A stretch of DNA of 64,000 bases from Ligustrum vulgare (GCA_963555705.1 OY743190.1:16251491-16315490), one strand, 5' to 3'. Positions 39,565 to 51,755 are shown, counted from the stretch's first letter. Program-made: numbers and translations. Notes: generated by a model not told the origin, from the letters alone.

Positions 39565-40782
39565 ATGTATTATTCTACAAACTTCAGCAACCTAAGAATC
39601 CGTGATGATTTGACAAAGGCAGCTACAGAATAATTCAACTTACAGTTGGCAAAAAGAAATATTGGCGAAAACCAATTTGAAAAGCAGGAAATGAAACTAC
39701 CTCTTGAAAACAACATCAGGAGTAGCCGACGGAGCAACCGCATCTGTTATATCAAATGTCGGTACTTCAGGAATTGGGAAAACAGGTCTTTGCCAATTCA
39801 TCAATAATGACGACAAGGAAATGGAACATTTCCGAAATTTAAGAATATGACTTTTTGTATCACGTGATTTCAATGTTAAAAGAACAATTAAAGCAGTAAT
39901 TTAGTCATCAACAGGAAATAAATGTTATTCAATGAACTTGAACATTCTGTACAATGATGTGGAAATCATTAAAACAAAAGAAATGTCTTCTTGTACTCGG
40001 TGATGGTTTTGATGCACTAAGGCCACTGTTCAAGTGAGGACTTGATGGAAGCAAGATACTTGTCAAAAAGTTGCAATGGCTCCGGGCAATTCTAATTCTG
40101 CACATTCCTTGAAGGATATGACAAATGATGACCGCTGGAAAATATTGGAAGGGCGCCTTTCTTTTGATCAAACAAAAGAAGAGTAATTTCCTAATTTTCA
40201 AGCTACTGTCGAACAACTAATGTGGAAATGTGAAGGTATTCCTTTGGCTTCAAAATTCTCGGTGGTCACATGTGCTCCAAGACAGATGATAAAGAGTGGT
40301 TATACGTTCAGAATAGTAATCTTTGGAATTTGGAGGCTTATAAAAATATAATTTTACCTGCCCTACTTGTAAGTTACATGCATATGACGCTGTATCTCAA
40401 ACACTGCTTTGTATTTTGCACGGTAATCCCAAAGAATTATGAAATCAAGGGTGAGAGATTAATCCGTATGCGGATGTCAATGTGCATAATTCTACCCGAT
40501 GGTGGAAGCAAGGCACAGAACTGATAACCACCAATAAACTAAATGTTCTGGATTCCTTCAATGCGCAGTGTTCTAAACAAGTCCTTCACTTTGTCGGCTG
40601 CATGTTTGAGATGACAAAGCCAAATTCTAAATGCTTTATCGGTAAATTGTCGTTCTTCTGCATCTTGAATATGAGTTTGGACCATTGGCTACAAACTTCT
40701 GAGCTCCTTGAACCTATCATGTAGCTCCCAACAAACTTTTGAAGACTTGCTTGAACACATCAAATATTTGCGTAAGTAGGAA
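39565..40782 (+). repeat. Unit L33 (1,218 bp)
   Basis: GGCAGCTACAG as in L31, a private TTCCGAAATTT, TGA in the kinase-2 tail, AAATATAATTT, and CTTGAACAC at the CC start as in L27. Confidence 0.95.
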
Positions 40783-42000
40783 ATGTATTATTCTACAAAC
40801 TTCAGCAACCTAAGAATCCGTGATGATTTGACAAAGGCAGCAACAGAATAATTCAACTTACAGTTGGCAAAAAGAAATATTGGCGAAAACCAATTTGAAA
40901 AGCAGGAAATGAAACTACCTCTTGAAAACAACATCAGGAGTAGCCGACGGAGCAACCGCATCTGTTATATCAAATGTCGGTACTTCAGGAATTGGGAAAA
41001 CAGGTCTTTGCCAATTCATCAATAATGACGACAAGGAAATGGAACATTTCCAAAATTTAAGAATATGACTTTTTGTATCACGTGATTTCAATGTTAAAAG
41101 AACAATTAAAGCAGTAATTTAGTCATCAACAGGAAATAAATGTTATTCAATGAACTTGAACATTCTGTACAATGATGTGGAAATCATTAAAACAAAAGAA
41201 ATGTCTTCTTGTACTCGGTGATGGTTTTGATGCACTAAGGCCACTGTTCAAGTGAGGACTTGATGGAAGCAAGATACTTGTCAAAAAGTTGCAATGGCTC
41301 CGGGCAATTCTAATTCTGCACATTCCTTGAAGGATATGACAAATGATGACCGCTGGAAAATATTGGAAGGGCGCCTTTCTTTTGATCAAACAAAAGAAGA
41401 GTAATTTCCTAATTTTCAAGCTACTGTCGAACAACTAATGTGGAAATGTGAAGGTATTCCTTTGGCTTCAAAATTCTCGGTGGTCACATGTGCTCCAAGA
41501 CAGATGATAAAGAGTGGTTATACGTTCAGAATAGTAATCTTTGGAATTTGGAGGCTTATAAAAATAAGATTTTACCTGCCCTACTTGTAAGTTACATGCA
41601 TATGACGCTGTATCTCAAACACTGCTTTGTATTTTGCACGGTAATCCCAAAGAATTATGAAATCAAGGGTGAGAGATTAATCCGTATGCGGATGTCAATG
41701 TGCATAATTCTACCCGATGGTGGAAGCAAGGCACAGAACTGATAGCCACCAATAAACTAAATGTTCTGGATTCCTTCAATGCGCAGTGTTCTAAACAAGT
41801 CCTTCACTTTGTCGGCTGCATGTTTGAGTTGACAAAGCCAAATTCTAAATGCTTTATCGGTAAATTGTCGTTCTTCTACATCTTGAATATGAGTTTGGAC
41901 CATTGGCTACAAACTTCTGAGCTCCTTGAACCTATCATGTAGCTCCCAACAAACTTTTGAAGACTTGCTTGAAGACATCAAATATTTGCGTAAGTAGGAA
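40783..42000 (+). repeat. Unit L34 (1,218 bp)
   Basis: TGA in the kinase-2 tail, AAATAAGATTT, and TTCTACATC on the CC side as in L28. Confidence 0.95.
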
Positions 42001-43218
42001 ATGTATTATTCTACAAACTTCAGCAACCTAAGAATCCGTGATGATTTGACAAAGGCAGCAACAGAATAATTCAACTTACAGTTGGCAAAAAGAAATATTG
42101 GCGAAAACCAATTTGAAAAGCAGGAAATGAAACTACCTCTTGAAAACAACATCAGGAGTAGCCGACGGAGCAACCGCATCTGTTATATCAAATGTCGGTA
42201 CTTCAGGAATTGGGAAAACAGGTCTTTGCCAATTCATCAATAATGACGACAAGGAAATGGAACATTTCCAAAATTTAAGAATATGACTTTTTGTATCACG
42301 TGATTTCAATGTTAAAAGAACAATTAAAGCAGTAATTTAGTCATCAACAGGAAATAAATGTTATTCAATGAACTTGAACATTCTGTACAATGATGTGGAA
42401 ATCATTAAAACAAAAGAAATGTCTTCTTGTACTCGGTGATGGTTTTGATGCACTAAGGCCACTGTTCAAGTGAGGACTTGATGGAAGCAAGATACTTGTC
42501 AAAAAGTTGCAATGGCTCCGGGCAATTCTAATTCTGCACATTCCTTGAAGGATATGACAAATGATGACCGCTGGAAAATATTGGAAGGGCGCCTTTCTTT
42601 TGATCAAACAAAAGAAGAGTAATTTCCTAATTTTCAAGCTACTGTCGAACAACTAATGTGGAAATGTGAAGGTATTCCTTTGGCTTCAAAATTCTCGGTG
42701 GTCACATGTGCTCCAAGACAGATGATAAAGAGTGGTTATACGTTCAGAATAGTAATCTTTGGAATTTGGAGGCTTATAAAAATAAGATTTTACCTGCCCT
42801 ACTTGTAAGTTACATGCATATGACGCTGTATCTCAAACACTGCTTTGTATTTTGCACGGTAATCCCAAAGAATTATGAAATCAAGGGTGAGAGATTAATC
42901 CGTATGCGGATGTCAATGTGCATAATTCTACCCGATGGTGGAAGCAAGGCACAGAACTGATAGCCACCAATAAACTAAATGTTCTGGATTCCTTCAATGC
43001 GCAGTGTTCTAAACAAGTCCTTCACTTTGTCGGCTGCATGTTTGAGTTGACAAAGCCAAATTCTAAATGCATTATCGGTAAATTGTCGTTCTTCTGCATC
43101 TTGAATATGAGTTTGGACCATTGGCTACAAACTTTGGAGCTCCTTGAACCTATCATGTAGCTCCCAACAAACTTTTGAAGACTTGCTTGACGACATCAAA
43201 TATTTGCGTAAGTAGAAA
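42001..43218 (+). repeat. Unit L35 (1,218 bp)
   Basis: TGA in the kinase-2 tail, AAATAAGATTT and a private TGCATTATCGG. The CC side returns to LQSL, marking the end of the L25-L34 block. Confidence 0.95.
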
Positions 43219-44436
43219 ATGTATTATTCTACAAACTTCAGCAACCTAAGAATCCGTGATGAATTGACAAAGGCAGCAACAGAATAATTCAACTTACAGT
43301 TGGCAAAAAGAAATATTGGCGAAAACAAATTTGAAAAGCAGGAAATGAAACTACCTCTTGAAAACAACATCAGGAGTAGCCGACGGAGCAACCGCATCTG
43401 TTATATCAAATGTTGGTACTTCAGAAATTGGGAAAACAGGTCTTTGCCAATTCATCAATAATGACGACAAGGAAATGGAACATTTCCAAAATTTAAGAAT
43501 ATGACTTTTTGTATCACGTGATTTCAATGTTAAAAGAACAATTAAAGCAGTAATTTAGTCATCAACAGGAAATAAATGTTATTCAATGAACTTGAACATT
43601 CTCTACAATGATGTGGAAATCATTAAAACAAAAGAAATGTCTTCTTGTACTCGGTGATGGTTTTGATGCACTAAGGCCACTGTTCAAGTGTGGACTTGAT
43701 GGAAGCAAGATACTTGTCAAAAAGTTGCAATGGCTCCGGGCAATTCTAATTCTGCACATTCCTTGAAGGATATGACAAATGATGACCGCTGGAAAATATT
43801 GGAAGGGCGCCTTTCTTTTGATCAAAAAAAAGGAGAGTAATTTCCTAATTTTCAAGCTACTGTCGAACAACTAATGTGGAAATGTGAAGGTATTCCTTTG
43901 GCTTCAAAATTCTCGGTGGTCACATGTGCTCCAAGACAGATGATAAAGAGTGGTTATACGTTCAGAATAGTAATCTTTGGAATTTGGAGGCTTATAAAAA
44001 TAAAATTTTACCTGCCCTACTTGTAAGTTACATGCATATGACGCTGTATCTCAAACACTGCTTTGTATTTTGCACGGTAATCCCAAAGAATTATGAAATC
44101 AAGGGTGAGAGATTAATCCGTATGCGGATGTCAATGTGCATAATTCTACCCGATGGGGGAAGCAAGGCACAGAACTGATAGCCACCAATAAACTAAATGT
44201 TCTGGATTCCTTCAATGCGCAGTGTTCTAAACAAGTCCTTCACTTTGTCGGCTGCATGTTTGAGTTGACAAAGCCAAATTCTAAATGCTTTATCGGTAAA
44301 TTGTCGTTCTTCTGCATCTTGAATATGAGTTTGGACCATTGGCTACAAACTTTGGAGCTCCTTGAACCTATCATGTAGCTCCCAAGAAACTTTTGAAGAC
44401 TTGCTTGACTACATCAAATATTTGCGTAAGTAGGAA
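43219..44436 (+). repeat. Unit L36 (1,218 bp)
   Basis: Many private changes: GTAGAAAATG at the junction, GATGAATTGAC in the linker, P-loop GTSEIGKT, AAAAAAAAGGAGAGTAA, GATGGGGGA and CCCAAGAAAC. Divergence rises next to the gap. Confidence 0.95.
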
Positions 44437-45200
44437 ATGTATTATTCTACAAACTTCAGCAACCTAAGAATCTGTGATGATTTGACAAAGGCAGCAACAG
44501 AATAATTCAACTTACAGTTGGCAAAAAGAAATATTGGCGAAAACCAATTTGAAAAGCAGGAAATGAAACTACCTCTTGAAAACAACATCAGGAGTAGCCG
44601 ACGGAGCAACCGCATCTGTTATATCAAATGTTGGTACTTCAGGAATTGGGAAAACAGGTATTTGCCAATTCATCAATAATGACGACAAGGAAATGGAACA
44701 TTTCCAAAATTTAAGAATATGACTTTTTGTATCACGTGATTTCAATGTTAAAAGAACAATTAAAGCAGTAATTTAGTCATCAACAGGAAATAAATGTTAT
44801 TCAATGAACTTGAACATTCTGTACAATGATGTGGAAATCATTAAAACAAAAGAAATGTCTTCTTGTACTCGGTGATGGTTTTGATGCACTAAGGCCACTG
44901 TTCAAGTGTGGACTTGATGGAAGCAAGATACTTGTCAAAAAGTTGCAATGGCTCCAGGCAATTCTAATTCTGCACATTCCTTGAAGGATATGACAAATGA
45001 TGACCGCTGGAAAATATTGGAAGGGCGCCTTTCTTTTGATCAAACAAAAGAAGAGTAATTTCCTAATTTTCAAGCTACTGTCGAACAACTAATGTGGAAA
45101 TGTGAAGGTATTCCTTTGGCTTCAAAATTCTCGGTGGTCACATATGCTCCAAGACAGATGATAAAGAGTGGTTATACGTTCAGAATAGTAATCTTTGGAA
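44437..45200 (+). repeat. Partial unit L37, cut by the gap
   Basis: 764 bases from the linker to the start of the RNBS-D segment. CACATATGCTCC replaces CACATGTGCTCC, removing the ATG seen in all other left units. GGCTCCAGGC is shared with the L2-type units. Confidence 0.93.
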
Positions 45201-45400
45201 NNNNNNNNNNNNNNNNNNNNNNNNNNNNNNNNNNNNNNNNNNNNNNNNNNNNNNNNNNNNNNNNNNNNNNNNNNNNNNNNNNNNNNNNNNNNNNNNNNNN
45301 NNNNNNNNNNNNNNNNNNNNNNNNNNNNNNNNNNNNNNNNNNNNNNNNNNNNNNNNNNNNNNNNNNNNNNNNNNNNNNNNNNNNNNNNNNNNNNNNNNNN
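45201..45400. other. Assembly gap (200 N)
   Basis: Exactly 200 undetermined bases lie at the point where array orientation flips. The left side stops inside the RNBS-D segment of unit L37. The right side starts inside RNBS-C read in reverse. The round length suggests a scaffolding placeholder, so the true distance and even the relative orientation of the flanking contigs are unproven. Confidence 0.97.
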
Positions 45401-45975
45401 TCCAGTGGTCATCATTTGTCATATCCTTCAAGGAATGTGCAGAATTAGAATTGCCTGGATCCATTGCAACTTTTTGACAAGTATCTTGCTTCCATCAAGT
45501 CTACACTTGAACAGTGGCCTTAGTGCATCAAAACCATCACCTAGTACACGAAGATATTTCTTTTGTTTCAATGATTTCCACATCATTGTACAGAATGTTC
45601 AAGTTCATTGAATAACATTTATTTCCTGTTGATGACTAAATTATTGCTTTAATTGTTCTTTTAACATTGAAATCACGTGATACAAAAAGTCATATTCTTA
45701 AATTTTGGAAATGTTCCATTTCCTTGTCGTCATTATTGATGAATTGGCAAAGACCTGTTTTCCCAATTCCTGAAGTACCAACATTTGATATAACAGATGT
45801 GGTTGCTCCGTCAGCTACTCCTGATGTTGTTTTCAAGAGGTAGTTTCATTTCCTGCTTTTCAAATTGGTTTTCGCCAATATTTCTTTTTGCCAACTGTAA
45901 GTTGAATTATTCTGTTGCTGCCTTTGTCAAATCATCACGAATTCTTAGGTTGCTGAAGTTTGTAGAACAATACAT
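45401..45975 (-). repeat. Partial unit R0 (starts at the gap)
   Basis: Reverse-oriented NB-ARC from RNBS-C back to the linker. It carries GGATCC where most units have GGAGCC or the equivalent, and AGAACAATACAT at the linker end. It matches 48749-49323. Confidence 0.93.
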
Positions 45976-47191
45976 TTCCTACTTACGCAAATATTTGATG
46001 TCGTCAAGCAAGTCTTCAAAAGTTTATTGGGAGCTACATGATAGGTTCAAGGAGCTCCAAAGTTTGTAGCCAATCGTCCAAACTCATATTCAAGATGCAG
46101 AAGAACGAAAATTTACCGATAAAGCATTTAGAATTTGGCTTTGTCAACTCAAACATGCAGCCGACAAAGTGAAGGACTTGTTTAGAACACTGCGCATTGA
46201 AGGAATCCAGAACATTTAGTTTATTGGTGGCTATCATTTCTGGTGTCTTGCTTCCACCATCGGGTAGAATTAACATTGACATCCGCAAACGGATTAATCT
46301 CTCCCCCTTGATTTCATAATTCTTTGGGATTACCGAGCAAAATAAAAAGCAGTGTTTGAGATACAGCGTCATATGCATGTAACTTACAAGTAGGGCAGGT
46401 AAAATTTTATTTTTATAAGCCTACAAATTCCAAAGATTACTATTCTGAACGTATAACCACTCTATATCATCTGTCTTGGAGCACATGTGACCACCGAGAA
46501 TTTTGAAGCCAAAGGAATACCTTCACATTTCCACATTACTTGTTCGACAGTTGCTTGAAGATTTGCAAATTACTCTTCTTTTGTTTGAACAAAAGAAAGG
46601 CGCCCTTCCAATATTTTCCAGCGGTCATCATTTGTCATATCCTTCAAGGAATCTGCAGAATTAGAATTGCCTGGATCCATTGCAACTTTTTGACAAGTAT
46701 CTTGCTTCCATCAAGTCCACACTTGAACAGTGGCCTTAGTGCATCAAAACCATCACCGAGTACAAGAAGATATTTCTTTTGTTTTAATGATTTCCACATC
46801 ATTGTACAAAATGTTCAAGTTCATTGAATAACATTTATTTCCTGTTGATGACTAAATTACTGCTTTAATTGTTCTTTTAGCACTGAAATCACGTGATACA
46901 AAAAGTCATATTCTTAAATTGTGGAAATGTTCCATTTCCTTGTCGTCATTATTGATGAATTGACAAAGACCTGTTTTCCCACTTCCTAAAGTACCAACAT
47001 TTGATATAACAGATGCGGTTGCTCCGTCGGCTACTCCTGATGTTGTTTTCAAGAGGTAGTTTCATTTCCTGCTTTTCAAATTGGTTTTCGCCAATATTTC
47101 TTTTTCCCAACTGTAAGTTGAATTATTCTGTTGCTGCCTTTGTCAAATCATCACGGATTCTTAGGTTGCTGAATTTTGTAGAATAATACAT
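45976..47191 (-). repeat. Unit R1 (1,216 bp)
   Basis: CC on the + strand with TAG at codon 24, CTGGTGTCTTG, and a divergent P-loop reading GTLGSGKT on the - strand. It nearly matches R4. Confidence 0.95.
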
Positions 47192-48105
47192 TTCCTACTT
47201 ACACAAATATTTGATGTCGTCAAGCAAGTCTTCAAAAGTTTATTGGGAGCTACATGATAGGTTCAAGGAGCTCCAGAGTTTGAAGCCAATGGTCCAAACT
47301 CATATTCAAGATACAGAAGAACGACAATTTACCGATAAAGCATTTAGAATTTGGCTTTGTCAACTCAAACATGCAGCCGACAAAGTGAAGGACTTGTTTA
47401 GAACACTGCGCATTGAAGGAATCCAGAACATTTAGTTTATTGGTGGCTATCAGTTCTGTGCCTTGCTTCCACCATCGGGTAGAATTATGCACATTGACAT
47501 CCGCATACGGATTAATCTCTCACCCTTGATTTCATAATTCTTTGGGATTACCGTCCAAAATACAAAGCAGTGTTTGAGATACAGCGTCATATGCATGTAA
47601 CTTACAAGTAGGGCAGGTAAAATTTTATTTTTATAAGCCTCCAAATTCCAAAGATTACTATTCTGAACGTATAACCACTCTATATCATCTCTCTTGGAGC
47701 ACATGTGACCACCGAGAATTTTGAAGCCAAAGGAATACCTTCACATTTCCACATTAGTTGTTCGACAGTTGCTTGAAAATTAGGAAATTACTCTTCTTTT
47801 GTTTGATAAAAAGAAAGGCGCCCTTCCAATATTTTCCAGCGGTCATCATTTGTCATATCCTTCTAGGAATGCTCAGAATTAGAATTGCCTGTTTTCCCAC
47901 TTCCTAAAGTACCAACATTTGATATAACAGATGCGGTTGCTCCGTCGGCTACTCCTGATGTTGTTTTCAAGAGGTTCATTTCCTGCTTTTCAAATTGGTT
48001 TTCGCCAATATTTCTTTTTCCCAACTGTAAGATGAATTATTCTGTTGCTGCCTTTGTCAAATCATCACGGATTCTTAGGTTGCTGAATTTTGTAGAATAA
48101 TACAT
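47192..48105 (-). repeat. Unit R2 (914 bp, 304-bp deletion)
   Basis: The NB-ARC has lost about 304 bp between RNBS-C and the P-loop, removing kinase 2 and RNBS-B. The junction near 47889-47893 joins GAATTGCCTG to GTTTTCCCAC and shares CCTG on both sides, as expected of microhomology-mediated deletion or slippage. The P-loop region (GTLGSGKT) and the linker remain, the linker with GAGGTTCATT instead of GAGGTAGTTTCATT. Confidence 0.93.
47214..47435 (+). pseudogene. CC-domain relic without the internal stop (unit R2)
   Basis: Codon 24 is AAG rather than the TAG of nearly all units. The CC is therefore open from the ATG through LQSLKPMVQTHIQ, DTEERQFTDKAFRIWL, CQLKHAADKVKDLF to EGIQNI and a TAG: 73 codons. 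This covers the first three helices of an Rx-type CC, with the DAEER element reading DTEER. It lacks the fourth helix and linker, and no continuous NB-ARC follows. Either it keeps the founder codon or it is a reversion. A free CC peptide is conceivable but unsupported. Confidence 0.65.
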
Positions 48106-49323
48106 TTCCTACTTACACAAATATTTGATGTCGTCAAACAAGTCTTCAAAAGTTTATTGGGAGCTACATGATAGGTTCAAGGAGCTCCAGAGTTTGAAGC
48201 CAATGGTCCAAACTCATATTCAAGATACAGAAGAACGACAATTTACCGATAAAGCATTTAGAATTTGGCTTTGTCAACTCAAACATGCAGCCGACAAAGT
48301 GAAGGACTTGTTTAGAACACTGCGCATTGAAGGAATCCAGAACATTTAGTTTATTGGTGGCTATCAGTTCTGTGCCTTGCTTCCACCATCGGGTAGAATT
48401 ATGCACATTGACATCCGCATACGGATTAATCTCTCACCCTTGATTTCATAATTCTTTGGGATTACCGTCCAAAATACAAAGCAGTGTTTGAGATACAGCG
48501 TCATATGCATGTAACTTACAAGTAGGGCAGGTAAAATTTTATTTTTATAAGCCTCCAAATTCCAAAGATTACTATTCTGAACGTATAACCACTCTATATC
48601 ATCTCTCTTGGAGCACATGTGACCACCGAGAATTTTGAAGCCAAAGGAATACCTTCACATTTCCACATTACTTGTTCGACAGTTGCTTGAAGATTTGGAA
48701 ATTACTCTTCTTTTGTTTGAACAAAAGAAAGGCGTCCTTCCAATATTTTCCAGTGGTCATCATTTGTCATATCCTTCAAGGAATGTGCAGAATTAGAATT
48801 GCCTGGATCCATTGCAACTTTTTGACAAGTATCTTGCTTCCATCAAGTCTACACTTGAACAGTGGCCTTAGTGCATCAAAACCATCACCTAGTACACGAA
48901 GATATTTCTTTTGTTTCAATGATTTCCACATCATTGTACAGAATGTTCAAGTTCATTGAATAACATTTATTTCCTGTTGATGACTAAATTATTGCTTTAA
49001 TTGTTCTTTTAACATTGAAATCACGTGATACAAAAAGTCATATTCTTAAATTTTGGAAATGTTCCATTTCCTTGTCGTCATTATTGATGAATTGGCAAAG
49101 ACCTGTTTTCCCAATTCCTGAAGTACCAACATTTGATATAACAGATGTGGTTGCTCCGTCAGCTACTCCTGATGTTGTTTTCAAGAGGTAGTTTCATTTC
49201 CTGCTTTTCAAATTGGTTTTCGCCAATATTTCTTTTTGCCAACTGTAAGTTGAATTATTCTGTTGCTGCCTTTGTCAAATCATCACGAATTCTTAGGTTG
49301 CTGAAGTTTGTAGAACAATACAT
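48106..49323 (-). repeat. Unit R3 (1,218 bp)
   Basis: The CC half matches R2 at a 914-bp offset. The NB-ARC half matches R0. It therefore joins two haplotypes, with the switch near 48671 (CATTACTTGTT versus CATTAGTTGTT). Confidence 0.94.
48128..48349 (+). pseudogene. CC-domain relic without the internal stop (unit R3)
   Basis: Second copy of the stop-free CC, 914 bp downstream of the R2 copy. It differs by AAC for AGC near the start (SSNKSS), with AAG again at codon 24. Two adjacent copies with the same rare codon indicate local duplication rather than independent reversion. Confidence 0.65.
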
Positions 49324-50602
49324 TTCCTACTTACGCAAATATTTGATGTCGTCAAGCAAGTCTTCAAAAGTTTATTGGGAGCTACATGATAGGTTCAAGG
49401 AGCTCCAAAGTTTGTAGCCAATCGTCCAAACTCATATTCAAGATGCAGAAGAACGACAATTTACCGATAAAGCATTTAGAATTTGGCTTTGTCAACTCAA
49501 ACATGCAGCCGACAAAGTGAAGGACTTGTTTAGAACACTGCGCATTGAAGGAATCCAGAACATTTAGTTTATTGGTGGCTATCATTTCTGGTGTCTTGCT
49601 TCCACCATCGGGTAGAATTAACATTGACATCCGCAAACGGATTAATCTCTCCCCCTTGATTTCATAATTCTTTGGGATTACCGAGCAAAATAAAAAGCAG
49701 TGTTTGAGATACAGCGTCATATGCATGTAACTTACAAGTAGGGCAGGTAAAATTTTATTTTTATAAGCCTACAAATTCCAAAGATTACTATTCTGAACGT
49801 ATAACCACTCTATATCATCTGTCTTGGAGCACATGTGACCACCGAGAATTTTGAAGCCAAAGGAATACCTTCACATTTCCACATTACTTGTTCGACAGTT
49901 GCTTGAAGATTTGCAAATTACTCTTCTTTTGTTTGAACAAAAGAAAGGCGCCCTTCCAATATTTTCCAGCGGTCATCATTTGTCATATCCTTCAAGGAAT
50001 CTGCAGAATTAGAATTGCCTGGATCCATTGCAACTTTTTGACAAGTATCTTGCTTCCATCAAGTCCACACTTGAACAGTGGCCTTAGTGCATCAAAACCA
50101 TCACCGAGTACAAGAAGATATTTCTTTTGTTTTAATGATTTCCACATCATTGTACAAAATGTTCAAGTTCATTGAATAACATTTATTTCCTGTTGATGAC
50201 TAAATTACTGCTTTAATTGTTCTTTTAGCACTGAAATCACGTGATACAAAAAGTCATATTCTTAAATTGTGGAAATGTTCCATTTCCTTGTCGTCATTAT
50301 TGATGAATTGACAAAGACCTGTTTTCCCACTTCCTAAAGTACCAACATTTGATATAACAGATGCGGTTGCTCCGTCGGCTACTCCTGATGTTGTTTTCAA
50401 GAGGTAGTTTCATTTCCTGCTTTTCAAATTGGTTTTCGCCAATATTTCTTTTTCCCAACTGTAAGTTGAATTATTCTGTTGCTGCCTTTGTCAAATCATC
50501 ACGGATTCTTAGGTTGCTGAATTTTGTAGAATAATACATTTCCTACTTACACAAATATTTGATGTCGTCAAGCAAGTCTTCAAAAGTTTATTGGGAGCTA
50601 CA
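48749..50602 (-). repeat. Duplicated block, copy 2
   Basis: Second copy of the block at 45401-47254. The offset of 3,348 bp equals one 1,218-bp, one 1,216-bp and the 914-bp unit. The truncated unit was therefore already present when this segment was duplicated, or arose between the copies. Confidence 0.85.
49324..50539 (-). repeat. Unit R4 (1,216 bp)
   Basis: Near-identical to R1, including P-loop GTLGSGKT, CTGGTGTCTTG and GGATCC. Confidence 0.95.
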
Positions 50603-51755
50603 TGACAGATTCAAGGAGCTCCAAAGTTTATAGCCAACGGTCCAAACTCATTTTCAAGATGCAGAAGAAGGACAATTTACCGATAAAGTATTTAGAATTT
50701 GGCTGTCAACTCAAACATGCAGCCGACAAAGTGAAGGACTTGTTTAGAACACTGCGCATTGAAGGAATCCAGAACATTTAGTTTATTGGTGGCTATCAGT
50801 TCTGTGCCTTGCTTCCACCATCGGGTAGAATTATGCACATTGACAACCGCATACGGATTAATCTCTCACCCTTGATTTCATAATTCTTTGGGATAACCGT
50901 GCAAAATACAAAGCAGTGTTTGAGATACAGCGTCATATGCATGTAACTTACAAGTAGGGCTGGTAAAATTTTATTTTTATAAGCCTCCAAATTCCAAAGA
51001 TTACTATTCTGAACGTATAACCACTCTTTATCATCTGTCTTGGAGCACATGTGACCACCGAGAATTTTGAAGCCAAAGGAATACCTTCACATTTCCACAT
51101 TAGTTGTTCGACGGTTACTTGAAAATTAGGAAATTACTCTTCTTTTGTTTGATCAAAAGAAAGGCGCCCTTCCAATATTTTCCAGCGGTTATCATTTGTC
51201 ATATCCTTCAAGGAATGTGCAGAATTAGAATTGCCTGTTGCCATTGCAACTTTTTGACAAGTATCTTGCTTCCATCAAGTCCACACTTGAACAGTGGCCT
51301 TAGTGCATCAAAACCATCACCGAGTACAAGAAGATATTTCTTTTGTTTTAATGATTTCCACATCATTGTACAGAATGTTCAAGTTCATTGAATAACATTT
51401 TTTTCCTGTTGATGACTAAATTACTGCTTTAATTGTTCTTTTAACATTGAAATCACGTGATACAAAAAGTCATATTCTTAAATTTTGGAAATGTTCCATT
51501 TCCTTGTCGTCATTATTGATGAATTGGCAAAGACCTGTTTTCCCAACTCCTGAAGTACCAACATTTGATATAACAGATGCGGTTGCTCCGTCGGCTACTC
51601 CTGATGTTGTTTTCAAGAGGTAGTTTCATTTCCTGCTTTTCAAATTGGTTTTCGCCAATATTTCTTTTTGCCAACTGTAAGTTGAATTATTCTGTTGCTG
51701 CCTTTGTCAAATCATCACGGATTCTTAGGTTGCTGAAGTTTGTAGAATAATACAT
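50540..51755 (-). repeat. Unit R5 (1,216 bp)
   Basis: Begins with TACATGACAGATTC and has a 2-bp deletion in the CC (TTTGGCTGTCAACTC), so the CC is frameshifted as well as stopped. GCCTGTTGCC replaces the usual GCCCGGAGCC. Confidence 0.94.

Larger units (their letters stand above)
1..45200 (+). repeat. Left array: head-to-tail NLR-derived satellite, about 37 units of 1,218 bp
   Basis: The same sequence recurs every 1,218 bases across the whole interval. For example, the codons for the RNBS-D segment begin at 167, 1385, 2603, 3821 and so on at constant spacing. Exceptions are three 1,188-bp units and one 1,217-bp unit. Units differ by scattered single substitutions and a few small indels. Each contains the linker and NB-ARC of a CNL resistance gene on the + strand and its CC domain on the - strand. 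No unit has an open NB-ARC. There are no LTRs, terminal inverted repeats or unrelated inserts between units, so this is a satellite-type array rather than a cluster of genes. Confidence 0.97.
45401..47254 (-). repeat. Duplicated block, copy 1 (offset 3,348 bp to copy 2)
   Basis: This stretch of about 1,854 bp matches 48749-50602 with one difference seen by eye (GAACGAAAAT at 46110 versus GAACGACAAT). The match ends where R2 and R5 diverge (GATAGGTTC versus GACAGATTC). Its left edge is cut by the gap. Confidence 0.85.

Noticed and set aside
45092..45611. Several open frames spanning the N run
   Set aside because: They exist only because unknown bases are read through; they join opposite-orientation contigs.
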